Shown here: positions 15,491 to 21,596 of the stretch, one piece after another
Layout: every line of letters begins with the position of its first letter
Numbering within the stretch: the first letter of the stretch is position 1
Source: an uncultured Lachnospiraceae bacterium
GTDB lineage: Bacteria; Bacillota_A; Clostridia; Lachnospirales; Lachnospiraceae
Assembly (NCBI GenBank): GCA_900555005.1
Contig: USJM01000008.1
Span: forward strand, 1-21,596
Length of the DNA stretch: 21,596 nt
Direction: 5' to 3'
Translations under genes and position numbers: made by a program
The notes under the pieces: generated by a model
What the model was told of the DNA's origin: nothing
The model's input: only the letters and a program-made list of their open reading frames with translations
The model's database searches: none

Positions 15491-15973
15491 ATGCCTGAAA
15501 ATAAGCTTGAAAACTTTGTGTTTACAGTTATCATGGCCTTTCTGATGGTCTATGCGATGATTTGCTACAACATTGCGCTCAATATTGGCGGAATGAAGGA
15601 TATCGTTTTCCTGATGGCATTTGGTGAACTTCGCATCATGTGGCCAGTGGCCATTGTCCTGGAACTGTTTGTCATGGAACGTCCAGTCATGGCGTTGACA
15701 CAGCGTGTTATTACAGACGAAATGCCTTTCATTATGATCCTGCTGATTCGCTGTTCACTGACAGTCTGCCTGATGTGTCCGGCCATGAGCTTCGTTGCAA
15801 CACTTCTGTTCAAGGATTACCATGAAGCAGGACTTGCTGGAGTATGGCTTCAGACGGCAGCGCTGAATTTTCCGATGGCGCTTTGCTGGCAGATCTTCTT
15901 TGCCGGACCGGCAGGAAGAGGAATTTTCAGATGTTTGTGTTCTTTCTGGCGGAAAAGACGGTCTGCAAGGTGA
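15491..15973 (+). CDS. DUF2798-family membrane protein with altered 3' end
   Basis: From ATG 15491 (GGAG at 15477-15480) the 160-residue protein has four predicted membrane helices in two repeats: KLENFVFTVIMAFLMVYAMI, a second around WPVAIVLELFVM, a third MILLIRCSLTVCLMCPAMSF, and a fourth near FPMALCWQIFFAGPAGRGIF. DUF2798 proteins are small integral membrane proteins of unknown function with such paired helices. The last 17 or so residues (CLCSFWRKRRSAR) are atypical: from 15933 the DNA is a fragment of an SGNH-hydrolase gene (86% identical to 18473-18524), so the native C terminus has been replaced by about a dozen foreign codons. The core domain is intact and the protein may still be made. 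Confidence 0.8.
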   Translation: MPENKLENFVFTVIMAFLMVYAMICYNIALNIGGMKDIVFLMAFGELRIMWPVAIVLELFVMERPVMALTQRVITDEMPFIMILLIRCSLTVCLMCPAMSFVATLLFKDYHEAGLAGVWLQTAALNFPMALCWQIFFAGPAGRGIFRCLCSFWRKRRSAR

Positions 15974-15984
15974 CGAAGGAGGCA
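15933..15984 (+). repeat. relic fragment of an SGNH-hydrolase gene
   Basis: Aligned without gaps to 18473-18524 inside the intact SGNH gene, 45 of 52 bases match, including GGTGACGAAGGAGGCA. In the matching frame it encodes FLAEKTVCKVTKEA against FLAEKMGCRVTKEA of the intact protein. Differences are largely at third positions, so it is an old diverged paralogue, not a recent copy. Confidence 0.75.
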
Positions 15985-16051
15985 TCGAATATGCTACAAT
16001 CACTTTGCACGATGAAATCGACGGACAGGTTCCTTTCAGGAGAAAACGGTC

Positions 16052-16426
16052 ATGGAAATATTCCTTACTGAACTCGAAACGTATATGTACAACATTGTTG
16101 AGGTGTGCACGAGCCTTCTCGAGTTTTTTGGCATTGTCGTTCTGGTAACTTCCGCCGTCCGGGCATTCATTCGATGGGCACGGTGTGACCGCAAGAATAT
16201 CCGTCTCGATCTCGCGCAGGGCATAGCGCTTGCCTTGGAATTCAAGATGGGCGGCGAGGTTCTCCGTACGGTAGTCGTCCGCGAATGGTCTGAGCTTGGC
16301 ATACTCGGGGCTATCATTGTACTCCGCGCGGTATTGACTTTCCTGATTCACTGGGAAATCAAGAATGAGAAGAAAGACATGGCGGAAAACACGACACGAA
16401 AACACGACACTGATGCCATAAGTTGA
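16052..16426 (+). CDS. DUF1622-family membrane protein
   Basis: A 124-residue protein with an N-terminal membrane helix (VCTSLLEFFGIVVLVTSAV), a conserved cytoplasmic loop RKNIRLDLAQGIALALEFK with MGGEVLRTVV, and a second hydrophobic helix LGILGAIIVLRAVLTFLI followed by HWEIKNEKK. This is the DUF1622 pattern; the family is found widely in bacteria and its function is unknown. AGGAGA lies about 8 nt before the ATG. It begins 78 nt after the DUF2798 stop, and a possible extended -10 (TGCTACAAT, ending 16000) precedes it. The hydrophilic tail TTRKHDTDAIS is unremarkable. Confidence 0.85.
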   Translation: MEIFLTELETYMYNIVEVCTSLLEFFGIVVLVTSAVRAFIRWARCDRKNIRLDLAQGIALALEFKMGGEVLRTVVVREWSELGILGAIIVLRAVLTFLIHWEIKNEKKDMAENTTRKHDTDAIS

Positions 16427-16640
16427 AAAATGGATACTTTTGAGAATGAACTATGATAGAATGAGTGCCCGAATGAATACAGACTCATAAGACAGACAGT
16501 AGATTTTCAAGGCTTCGGAGAATACAATGTCAGAAATGACCTGGATGTTCTTCGGAGCCTTTTTATCGTTCAGAGGCATTTACACGGAGCAGGCTGTCAT
16601 CAGGGATCAACAGAGAGCATACAGAATGGAGGCAGAGCAC

Positions 16641-18083
16641 ATGAGACAATTATTTTACACACCAGAATATGCCAAGACCGGGGATGTCATCCCATTTTAT
16701 AACGAGAAGACAAAGCGGTTCGAGAATTACTATCTGAAAAACTGGAACCCGGATGCGCCAAAAGATCTGGCTTTCCACGGGTGGTACCGGATTGTGACGG
16801 AGGATCTCCGCACATATGTGGAAACACCGACCAAAATCCAGGGAGGAACAGGGTCCGTAATCTGCGTAGATGGCCTGTACCATATGTTCTATTGTACGTT
16901 TGACCGAGATCCGGCTGCTCAGTGGGCACGCCATGCAACCAGCATCGACCTGGTACACTGGAAAGATATCCCGGAGGAAAAGTTCGGGCCCGACGGAACA
17001 ATATACCGCATGAGCGACTGGAGAGACCCGTTTGTTTTCTGGAATGAAGAGGATTCCTGCTGGTGGATGCTTCTTGCAGCAAGAGAAAACGGAAGGACAG
17101 AGCGCAATGGATGCGTTGCACTCTGCAAATCAAAAGACCTTTCACACTGGACTTATCAGAAGCCGCTGTATTCTCCGCATATGCACCAGGGAGCTTACGA
17201 ATGTCCAGATCTATTCCGCATGGGGGACTGGTATTACCTGGTATTTTCCAGTTATACGGACGGATTTGCAACCTATTACCGGATGAGCCGCAGCCTTTCC
17301 GGACCGTGGATCAGGCCGGAAAGAGATACCTTTGATGGAAGGGCTTTCTATGCGGCTAAGACCGGGACAGATGGAAAGAACCGCTATATTTTCGGCTGGA
17401 ATCCGACAAGGGGTGAAAATGGCTGGGGGTTCGACCCGGGAACCGATTTTGGAGCGGATTATAAGAGCTGGAACTGGGGAGGATCCATCGTGACGCACCA
17501 GCTTGTGCAGCATGAGGACGGAAGCCTTGGAACCAGGCCTGTCGAAAGCGTGGCAGGGGCATTTACAGCAAAAAAAACGGATTCATTCACACCGCTGACA
17601 GGGCAATGGACGATGGGGGCGGGAAAGGCATCATGCTTTGCGCAGGAAGGCTATTCCGCTGCAATCGGTTCTCTTCAGATTCCGGAGCAATGCTGTATCA
17701 GAGCTTCAATTCGTTATGAGGGGACGCCTCGGTCCTTCGGCCTGGCGCTACAGGTAGACGAACGGTTCGACTTTGGTTATTATCTGATGTTTGAACCGGA
17801 TTTTTCACGGATCGAATTTCGTTCTGGGCTCCGGATGTATGAGCAGGGAGGCCAGATGTTCCCTTATGCGGTTGAGATGGAACGGCCTTTCCGCATGACC
17901 CCGGGGAAAACTTATCAGCTTGAACTTTATATACAGGGAAGCCTGGCAGTCTTATACATTGATCGGGATGTCGCGTTCGGATTCCGGATGTACAATTGGA
18001 AGAACCGCAGACTTGGACTGTTTGCGGCAGATGGCGGAATCTGTGTAAAGGATTGTGAAATACTGACAGAAGAGGAGAAGTGA
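16641..18083 (+). CDS. glycoside hydrolase family 32-like protein (fructan/sucrose-type)
   Basis: From ATG 16641 (GGAGG 8 nt upstream) the 480-residue protein shows a five-bladed propeller with GH32 marks: Asp15 in TGDVIPFYN at the nucleophile position, RDP with Asp129 in DWRDPFVFW (transition-state residue), and ECP with Glu187 in YECPDLF (acid/base). A C-terminal beta-sandwich (about 335-480) follows, with FGLALQVDERFDFGYYLMF and LYIDRDVAFGFRMY. GH32 enzymes cut terminal beta-fructosyl bonds. The usual WMNDPNG block is replaced by GDVIPFY, a divergent subgroup, so the substrate may differ. No signal peptide is seen, so it is probably cytoplasmic. A frame upstream to 16527 is open but has no good ribosome site. 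A cut-off gene follows 6 nt downstream. Confidence 0.88.
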   Translation: MRQLFYTPEYAKTGDVIPFYNEKTKRFENYYLKNWNPDAPKDLAFHGWYRIVTEDLRTYVETPTKIQGGTGSVICVDGLYHMFYCTFDRDPAAQWARHATSIDLVHWKDIPEEKFGPDGTIYRMSDWRDPFVFWNEEDSCWWMLLAARENGRTERNGCVALCKSKDLSHWTYQKPLYSPHMHQGAYECPDLFRMGDWYYLVFSSYTDGFATYYRMSRSLSGPWIRPERDTFDGRAFYAAKTGTDGKNRYIFGWNPTRGENGWGFDPGTDFGADYKSWNWGGSIVTHQLVQHEDGSLGTRPVESVAGAFTAKKTDSFTPLTGQWTMGAGKASCFAQEGYSAAIGSLQIPEQCCIRASIRYEGTPRSFGLALQVDERFDFGYYLMFEPDFSRIEFRSGLRMYEQGGQMFPYAVEMERPFRMTPGKTYQLELYIQGSLAVLYIDRDVAFGFRMYNWKNRRLGLFAADGGICVKDCEILTEEEK

Positions 18084-18089
18084 ATTCGT

Positions 18090-18173
18090 ATGAAGGTTCG
18101 CATTGACAGAGAATACCTGTGGGTTCCAGTATGGGCCGGTACGAAAAAGGAATCATGGACATCAACACCATGA
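18090..18173 (+). pseudogene. 27-codon 5' stub of a gene once following the GH32 gene
   Basis: With GAGGAG 15-20 nt upstream of ATG 18090, the frame reads MKVRIDREYLWVPVWAGTKK then ESWTSTP and stops. The start resembles the opening of large GH32-associated proteins (pattern MKVRI...YLxxPV), so this is likely the remaining start of a second fructan-related gene, deleted after about 20 codons. The match is from memory and short. Confidence 0.4.
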
Positions 18174-18240
18174 GGTCAGCCTGTGCAGCAACTCCTGGCT
18201 GGGGTATGAGAGCGGAGTTTGATTCTGCTCGACCATGATA

Positions 18241-18310
18241 CAAGTGAGCCTGCTCTAATGAAAAGTGACTGCCGTCGATAAAACAATGACGGCAGTTTGC
18301 TTGCACAAGA
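18241..18310 (+). repeat. relic of a DUF4143-ATPase 3' end
   Basis: Aligned without gaps to 20377-20446, the segment 18251-18280 matches at 27 of 30 positions and 18251-18310 at 46 of 60. It includes the stop codon and the last codons of the ATPase: IQVSLL-stop here against IPVNLL-stop there. The rest of this ATPase copy is missing. Confidence 0.65.
18268..18298 (+). terminator. hairpin terminator retained in the ATPase relic
   Basis: ACTGCCGTC (18268-18276) pairs perfectly with GACGGCAGT (18288-18296), loop GATAAAACAAT, followed by a short TTT. In the other copy near 20404-20433 the 3' arm has changed and the stem is lost. The short T run makes strength uncertain. Confidence 0.5.
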
Positions 18311-18365
18311 TGGCTGACTATGAACGAAAAATTTCAGAACAAAGAAGAACGGAAAGTGAATAATC

Positions 18366-19010
18366 ATGACAGACTTGAAGAGATCGATGAGAAGTGATAA
18401 TCCCCTGAATGGAAAGCATATCGTGTTCCTTGGCAGCTCTGTGACTTACGGAGCAGCTTCGAATGGGGTTTCGTTTGTGGACTTTCTGGCAGAGAAGATG
18501 GGCTGCAGGGTGACGAAGGAGGCAGTTTCGGGGACTACGCTGGTGGATGATGCGCCAGATTCCTATATCTGCAGGATGAAGAAGCTGAATCCGGAGATGA
18601 AGGTGGATCTGTTCGTGTGTCAGCTTTCGACAAATGACGCCACCCAGATGAAAGAACTGGGAGAGGCTTGCTGCACATATGACATGAAAGATTTTAATAC
18701 GAAGACGGTTGCAGGTGCCATCGAGTACATCATCGCGTATGCCAGGAAAACATGGAAGTGTCCGGTGGCGTTCTATACAAGCCCAAGATACGACAGTGCG
18801 CGGTACGCCGCCATGGTCGGACTACTGCAGACGATCCGGCGCAAGTGGGACATTGCGCTGATCGACCTGTGGAACGATTCGGTTTTCAATGACATCACAG
18901 CCGGGCAGCGGAGCCGGTATATGGCGGATCCGATTCATCCGACCAGGGAGGGCTATCTGGAGTGGTGGACGCCGTATTTTAAAAGAGTAATAGTTCCTGC
19001 GATCTCTTAA
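18366..19010 (+). CDS. SGNH/GDSL-family hydrolase
   Basis: A 214-residue protein with SGNH blocks in order: GSSVTYG (Ser25 as nucleophile, block I with GSS in place of GDS), a likely Gly in VSGTTL (block II), STND with Asn90 (block III), and DPIHPT with Asp188 and His191 (block V). These enzymes are serine esterases or acetyl/acyl hydrolases; relatives beside carbohydrate genes often remove ester groups from sugars. No signal peptide, so probably cytoplasmic. The ATG at 18366 has only a weak GGAAAG upstream. A diverged piece of a paralogous gene lies at 15933-15984, so a second copy once existed here. Confidence 0.87.
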   Translation: MTDLKRSMRSDNPLNGKHIVFLGSSVTYGAASNGVSFVDFLAEKMGCRVTKEAVSGTTLVDDAPDSYICRMKKLNPEMKVDLFVCQLSTNDATQMKELGEACCTYDMKDFNTKTVAGAIEYIIAYARKTWKCPVAFYTSPRYDSARYAAMVGLLQTIRRKWDIALIDLWNDSVFNDITAGQRSRYMADPIHPTREGYLEWWTPYFKRVIVPAIS

Positions 19011-19032
19011 AGACAGGAAAATAGATGAATAC

Positions 19033-19077
19033 GATTCTGGAGAATCTTCGAAGCAAGACTGGAATCGATTTAAATCG
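19033..19077. other. two short dyads before the ATPase gene
   Basis: GATTCT/AGAATC form a hairpin at 19033-19046 and CGATTTAAATCG is a perfect 12-bp palindrome at 19066-19077. They lie between the SGNH stop and the promoter at 19100; the second could be an operator. No T run, so not convincing terminators. Confidence 0.3.
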
Positions 19078-19099
19078 TTTAATATGATAGGAATAGGTT

Positions 19100-19128
19100 T
19101 TGACAGAGAACAAAAATGAGTTTAATAT
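19100..19128 (+). promoter_or_regulatory. promoter for the DUF4143-type ATPase
   Basis: TTGACA (19100-19105), 17-nt spacer, TAATAT (19123-19128). The predicted leader is about 33 nt with GAGGTG before the ATG at 19168. Confidence 0.6.
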
Positions 19129-19167
19129 GAAGTGGACTTCAAATTGAACTAAAAAAGAGGTGTACCC

Positions 19168-20394
19168 ATGACATATATCCATCGTTCTCTGGAAAGAAAG
19201 TTCCTTAAGATGAGTCATGCCTTTAAAGTGGTTATGGTAACCGGGGCGAGGCAGGTTGGAAAGTCTACGATGTTGAAGTATCTGGCACAAGACTCGGGTA
19301 GAACCTATGTGTCCATGGATGACGGCGATGTGCGTGAGCTTGCAAACCATGACCCGAAGCTGTTTTTTCAGATGTATCAGCCCCCTGTCCTCATCGATGA
19401 AGTCCAGAAGGCTCCAGCCCTGTTTGAGCAGATCAAGATCCTCTGTGATGAGAGTGAAGAGAGAGGCCGTTTCTGGCTGACGGGCTCTCAGAGTAAAAAG
19501 CTGATGAAGCAGGCAGGAGATTCGCTGGCAGGCAGGATCGGAATCCTGAAGATGTACAGCTTGTCAGCAAAGGAGCTGGAAGGCAGGCCGGATGACATTC
19601 CGGATAGCTACAGTCTTTCTTCGCTTCTACAGAGAAAGAAGGATCTTCCGGATAACAACATCCTGGATGTATATTCCCGCATATGGGAAGGCGGCATGCC
19701 GGATATGATATCGATGGATGCCGAAATTCGAAGAGAATACTGGAATTCTTACATTGATGCCTATCTCATGAGAGATGCAGTGGATGACAATGGAATTCTG
19801 GATACAGAAGGATTTAGGAAATTTCTAAGAGCCTGCGCTGCATTTTCCGGAGAGCTTGTCAATTATAATGATCTGGGAAATGCTGCCGGGGTGTCTGGTT
19901 CAACAGCAAAGGAATGGGCAAAAGTGCTTCAGACGATGGGTATTATCTTTCTTCTGGAACCCTATTATAACAATGAGCTGAAGCGCATGATAAAAACGCC
20001 GAAGCTGTACTTTTGCGATACCGGTTTATGTGCTTTCCTGTCTTCATGGACCAGCCGGGATACACTTTTGAATGGTGCGGCATCCGGCCATTATCTCGAG
20101 AATTATGTTGTCTCTGAGATGCTTCGCAATTATTCTTACGGTGAGAAGAAGGTCAATTTGAATTTCTACAGGGATACAAATCAGAAAGAAATTGACCTGG
20201 TTCTGGAAATGGATGAACAGCTGCACCCGTTTGAGATCAAGCGTGCGGCCTCTCCTGATCCCAAAGTAATCAGAGCTTTTTCGCTGCTCGCTAAAAGCGG
20301 AAAGGAAATCGGGCCAGGAGGGATTATCTGCATGGCTGCAAAGCCATTTCCGATTAATGCAGATAACAATTTAATACCTGTGAATCTGCTCTAA
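19168..20394 (+). CDS. AAA ATPase with C-terminal DUF4143 (ATP-binding protein)
   Basis: A 408-residue protein: Walker A GARQVGKST (26-34), Walker B VLIDEVQ (74-80, Asp77-Glu78), sensor-like FWLTGSQS, then a DUF4143-type C-terminal half with AAVSGSTAKEWAKVLQ-like winged-helix (written here GVSGSTAKEWAKVLQTMG), YFCDTGLCAFLS, and a PD-(D/E)xK-like fold with Glu341-x-Asp343 in KEIDLVL and Glu356-x-Lys358 in FEIKRA. Such proteins are very common in gut bacteria and archaea, often multi-copy, with unknown role; the nuclease-like motif suggests nucleic-acid processing. Start ATG 19168 with GAGGTG upstream. A diverged copy of its 3' end lies at 18241-18310, so the gene was once duplicated or moved. 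Confidence 0.9.
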   Translation: MTYIHRSLERKFLKMSHAFKVVMVTGARQVGKSTMLKYLAQDSGRTYVSMDDGDVRELANHDPKLFFQMYQPPVLIDEVQKAPALFEQIKILCDESEERGRFWLTGSQSKKLMKQAGDSLAGRIGILKMYSLSAKELEGRPDDIPDSYSLSSLLQRKKDLPDNNILDVYSRIWEGGMPDMISMDAEIRREYWNSYIDAYLMRDAVDDNGILDTEGFRKFLRACAAFSGELVNYNDLGNAAGVSGSTAKEWAKVLQTMGIIFLLEPYYNNELKRMIKTPKLYFCDTGLCAFLSSWTSRDTLLNGAASGHYLENYVVSEMLRNYSYGEKKVNLNFYRDTNQKEIDLVLEMDEQLHPFEIKRAASPDPKVIRAFSLLAKSGKEIGPGGIICMAAKPFPINADNNLIPVNLL

Positions 20395-20517
20395 GGAAAA
20401 GTGTCTGCCGTTGATATAGCATTAACAAAAGTTTGCCTGTTCAAAAAACAGAGATCGGACGATCAAGACAGATTTAACTGCCCTTGATGATATGTGTGGA
20501 ATATACGGCGAGGCAGG

Positions 20518-20853
20518 TCAGCGGATACTGACTTTTGCATTCACAAAGTCACACAGATAAGTCGCCGTGCCGTCAACTCCGAGACAGCTGCTATCGATCA
20601 TGATATCTGTATGGGAAAAATCAGATGGTATATAGCCTGCATATCTGACGTGGTACGCCTCTCTTGCCCGATCTACATCCTGGATCATCTTTTTGGCAGT
20701 TTCTTCCTTATCGCTGACGACCTCACATCTGGTGTCACGGTGGCAACCAAGCAAGGCACAGCTTCTGCAGACTATCTTGCCCAGAACTGTCCGGATGCAA
20801 CGGTAACGGTGTGGATTACGATGAGATTCAGAGAGTTCGCGGCAGGATACCAT
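20518..20853 (-). pseudogene. cytidylate-kinase-like protein, C-terminal relic
   Basis: The minus strand encodes ETAKKMIQDVDRAREAYHVR, then DFSHTDIMIDSSCLGVDGTA and TYLCDFVNAKVSIR before a stop at 20518-20520. This matches the C-terminal third of the cytidylate-kinase-like family common in Lachnospiraceae (lid-like KxIxxxDxARxxYY segment, then IDSSxLGVDGT). Upstream of about 20730 the frame no longer resembles the family, and the P-loop half is absent. It sits in a stretch of 666 nt (20395-21060) with no intact gene; between 20860 and 21010 I see only a T-run after a small hairpin near 20940-20962. Confidence 0.65.
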
Positions 20854-21027
20854 ATCTTGCTGAATATGATCCTAGCCTTATGCCAGGAGGCTGTAGCAGG
20901 AAAGAGCAGTGACTTAATCGATATGAGGGGCAGATGTTTCGTGTAGACACGGCTCTTTTTTTATGTAGGAGGAATAAAACATTGGAGGCAGCTCTTGATG
21001 ATTATTAGTAATTATTCTTGTTTTCTA

Positions 21028-21056
21028 TTGTAAACTGGTTCGCAAGATGATACGAT
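21028..21056 (+). promoter_or_regulatory. promoter for the EamA gene
   Basis: TTGTAA (21028-21033), 17-nt spacer, TACGAT (21051-21056) with an extended TGA just before it. About 30 nt to the ATG at 21091. Confidence 0.5.
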
Positions 21057-21090
21057 AAAAATGTCTTTTCAGAAGGAAGGAGGGAGTTGT

Positions 21091-21507
21091 ATGTGGCTGT
21101 TATTTGCGATTGGCTCGGCTGTTTTTGCGGCACTGACATCGATTCTGGCAAAGGTTGGAATCGAGGGCGTGAACTCGAATCTGGCGACGGCGATCCGTAC
21201 CTTTGTTGTGCTGGCGATGGCGTGGGGGATGGTATTCCTGACGCATGCAGAAAGCGGGCTTTCAAGTATCGGAAAGAAGAGCTGGCTGTTTTTAATTCTG
21301 TCGGGACTCTGTACCGGTGCTTCATGGCTATGCTATTACCGGGCGCTTCAGGTTGGTGAGGCCTCGAAGGTCGTGCCGGTCGACAAGATGAGCACCGTGC
21401 TGACGTTGATTCTGGCGTTTATCTTCCTGCATGAGACGATCAATGCCAAGTCGATCATCGGGATGCTTCTGCTTACGGCGGGAACCCTGGTTATGGTCAT
21501 TTCCTAA
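21091..21507 (+). CDS. half-size EamA-family membrane transporter
   Basis: From ATG 21091 (AAGGAGGG about 8 nt upstream) the protein has 138 residues with one EamA domain: helices around MWLLFAIGSAVFAALTSILA, LATAIRTFVVLAMAWGMVFL, SWLFLILSGLCTGASWLCYY, VDKMSTVLTLILAFIFL and IIGMLLLTAGTLVMVIS. The motif LCYYRALQVGEASKVVPVDK is typical. Full drug/metabolite transporters carry two such domains; one-domain forms work as dimers. The substrate is unknown. It ends with a strong terminator, so it is a single-gene unit. Confidence 0.9.
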   Translation: MWLLFAIGSAVFAALTSILAKVGIEGVNSNLATAIRTFVVLAMAWGMVFLTHAESGLSSIGKKSWLFLILSGLCTGASWLCYYRALQVGEASKVVPVDKMSTVLTLILAFIFLHETINAKSIIGMLLLTAGTLVMVIS

Positions 21508-21553
21508 GCGAGTCATCAGATTGATAGAATGAAGCAGCATTTCTATGACTGAA

Positions 21554-21594
21554 CAGCTGCCGGAACTCTACGTGGGTACCGGCAGCTGGTTTTT
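21554..21594 (+). terminator. strong rho-independent terminator
   Basis: CAGCTGCCGG (21554-21563) pairs perfectly with CCGGCAGCTG (21579-21588), then G and TTTTT (21590-21594). It lies 47 nt after the EamA stop. Confidence 0.85.
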
Positions 21595-21596
21595 AA

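Noticed and set aside
16527..16640. N-terminal extension of the GH32 protein (possible signal peptide)
   Set aside because: The extension lacks a ribosome site and a typical signal-peptide pattern; ATG 16641 has GGAGG at good spacing and matches the family start.
16650..17562. Minus-strand frames inside the GH32 gene
   Set aside because: Shadows of a gene with clear catalytic motifs; no start signals.
1..21596. CRISPR array, rRNA, tRNA, insertion-sequence transposase or prophage genes
   Set aside because: No regularly spaced repeats, no tRNA cloverleaf and no transposase or phage structural motifs were seen; the tyrosine recombinase is better explained by the hsdS locus.

Overview
The window reads as an accessory region of a Gram-positive, Clostridia-like (probably Lachnospiraceae, gut-type) chromosome. 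This rests on AGGAGG-type ribosome binding sites, moderate GC, short intergenic gaps and the protein families present (a short UvrA paralogue, HxlR, YjbR, DUF4160, HicAB, DUF4143 ATPase, GH32, DUF1622/DUF2798). The genus is inference; no rRNA or tRNA is present to fix it.

Left part (1-4364): mostly gene debris. A minus-strand helix-turn-helix gene has lost its middle. A UvrA-like ABC ATPase gene (776-3279) is broken by four separate one-base deletions. An HxlR-type regulator is intact. A YjbR/MmcQ domain is cut off and joined to the 3' end of an unrelated gene, closed by a clear terminator.

Centre (4365-14411): the main system, a type I restriction-modification locus in the order fic - hsdM - hsdS - tyrosine recombinase - small ORF - DUF4160 (frameshifted) - promoterless hsdS half-cassette - hsdR - hicA - hicB. 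The half-cassette lies in the SAME orientation as hsdS. It is bounded by two kinds of direct repeat that match the centre and 3' end of hsdS in frame. Recombination at the first repeat would excise about 2.23 kb, including the recombinase gene, and swap the second target-recognition domain. The layout (recombinase, toxin-antitoxin-like genes, direct-repeat half-genes) recalls the pneumococcal tvr/SpnIV excision-reintegration locus rather than the commoner inverting hsdS loci. The recombinase ribosome binding site lies inside a perfect 18-bp palindrome, which suggests translational throttling. A Fic-domain protein heads the operon, behind a cluster of ATATGAT dyads. HicAB follows hsdR with its own near-consensus promoter.

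Right part (14412-21596): metabolic and membrane genes mixed with relics. These are a GNAT acetyltransferase, a DUF2798 membrane protein whose 3' end contains a piece of an SGNH-hydrolase gene, a DUF1622 membrane protein, a GH32 glycosidase followed by a 27-codon stub, an intact SGNH hydrolase, a DUF4143-type AAA ATPase whose 3' end also exists as a relic 2.1 kb upstream, a minus-strand cytidylate-kinase-like relic, and a half-size EamA transporter closed by a strong terminator. The number of truncated genes and shared fragments suggests repeated rearrangement on both sides of the restriction-modification island.
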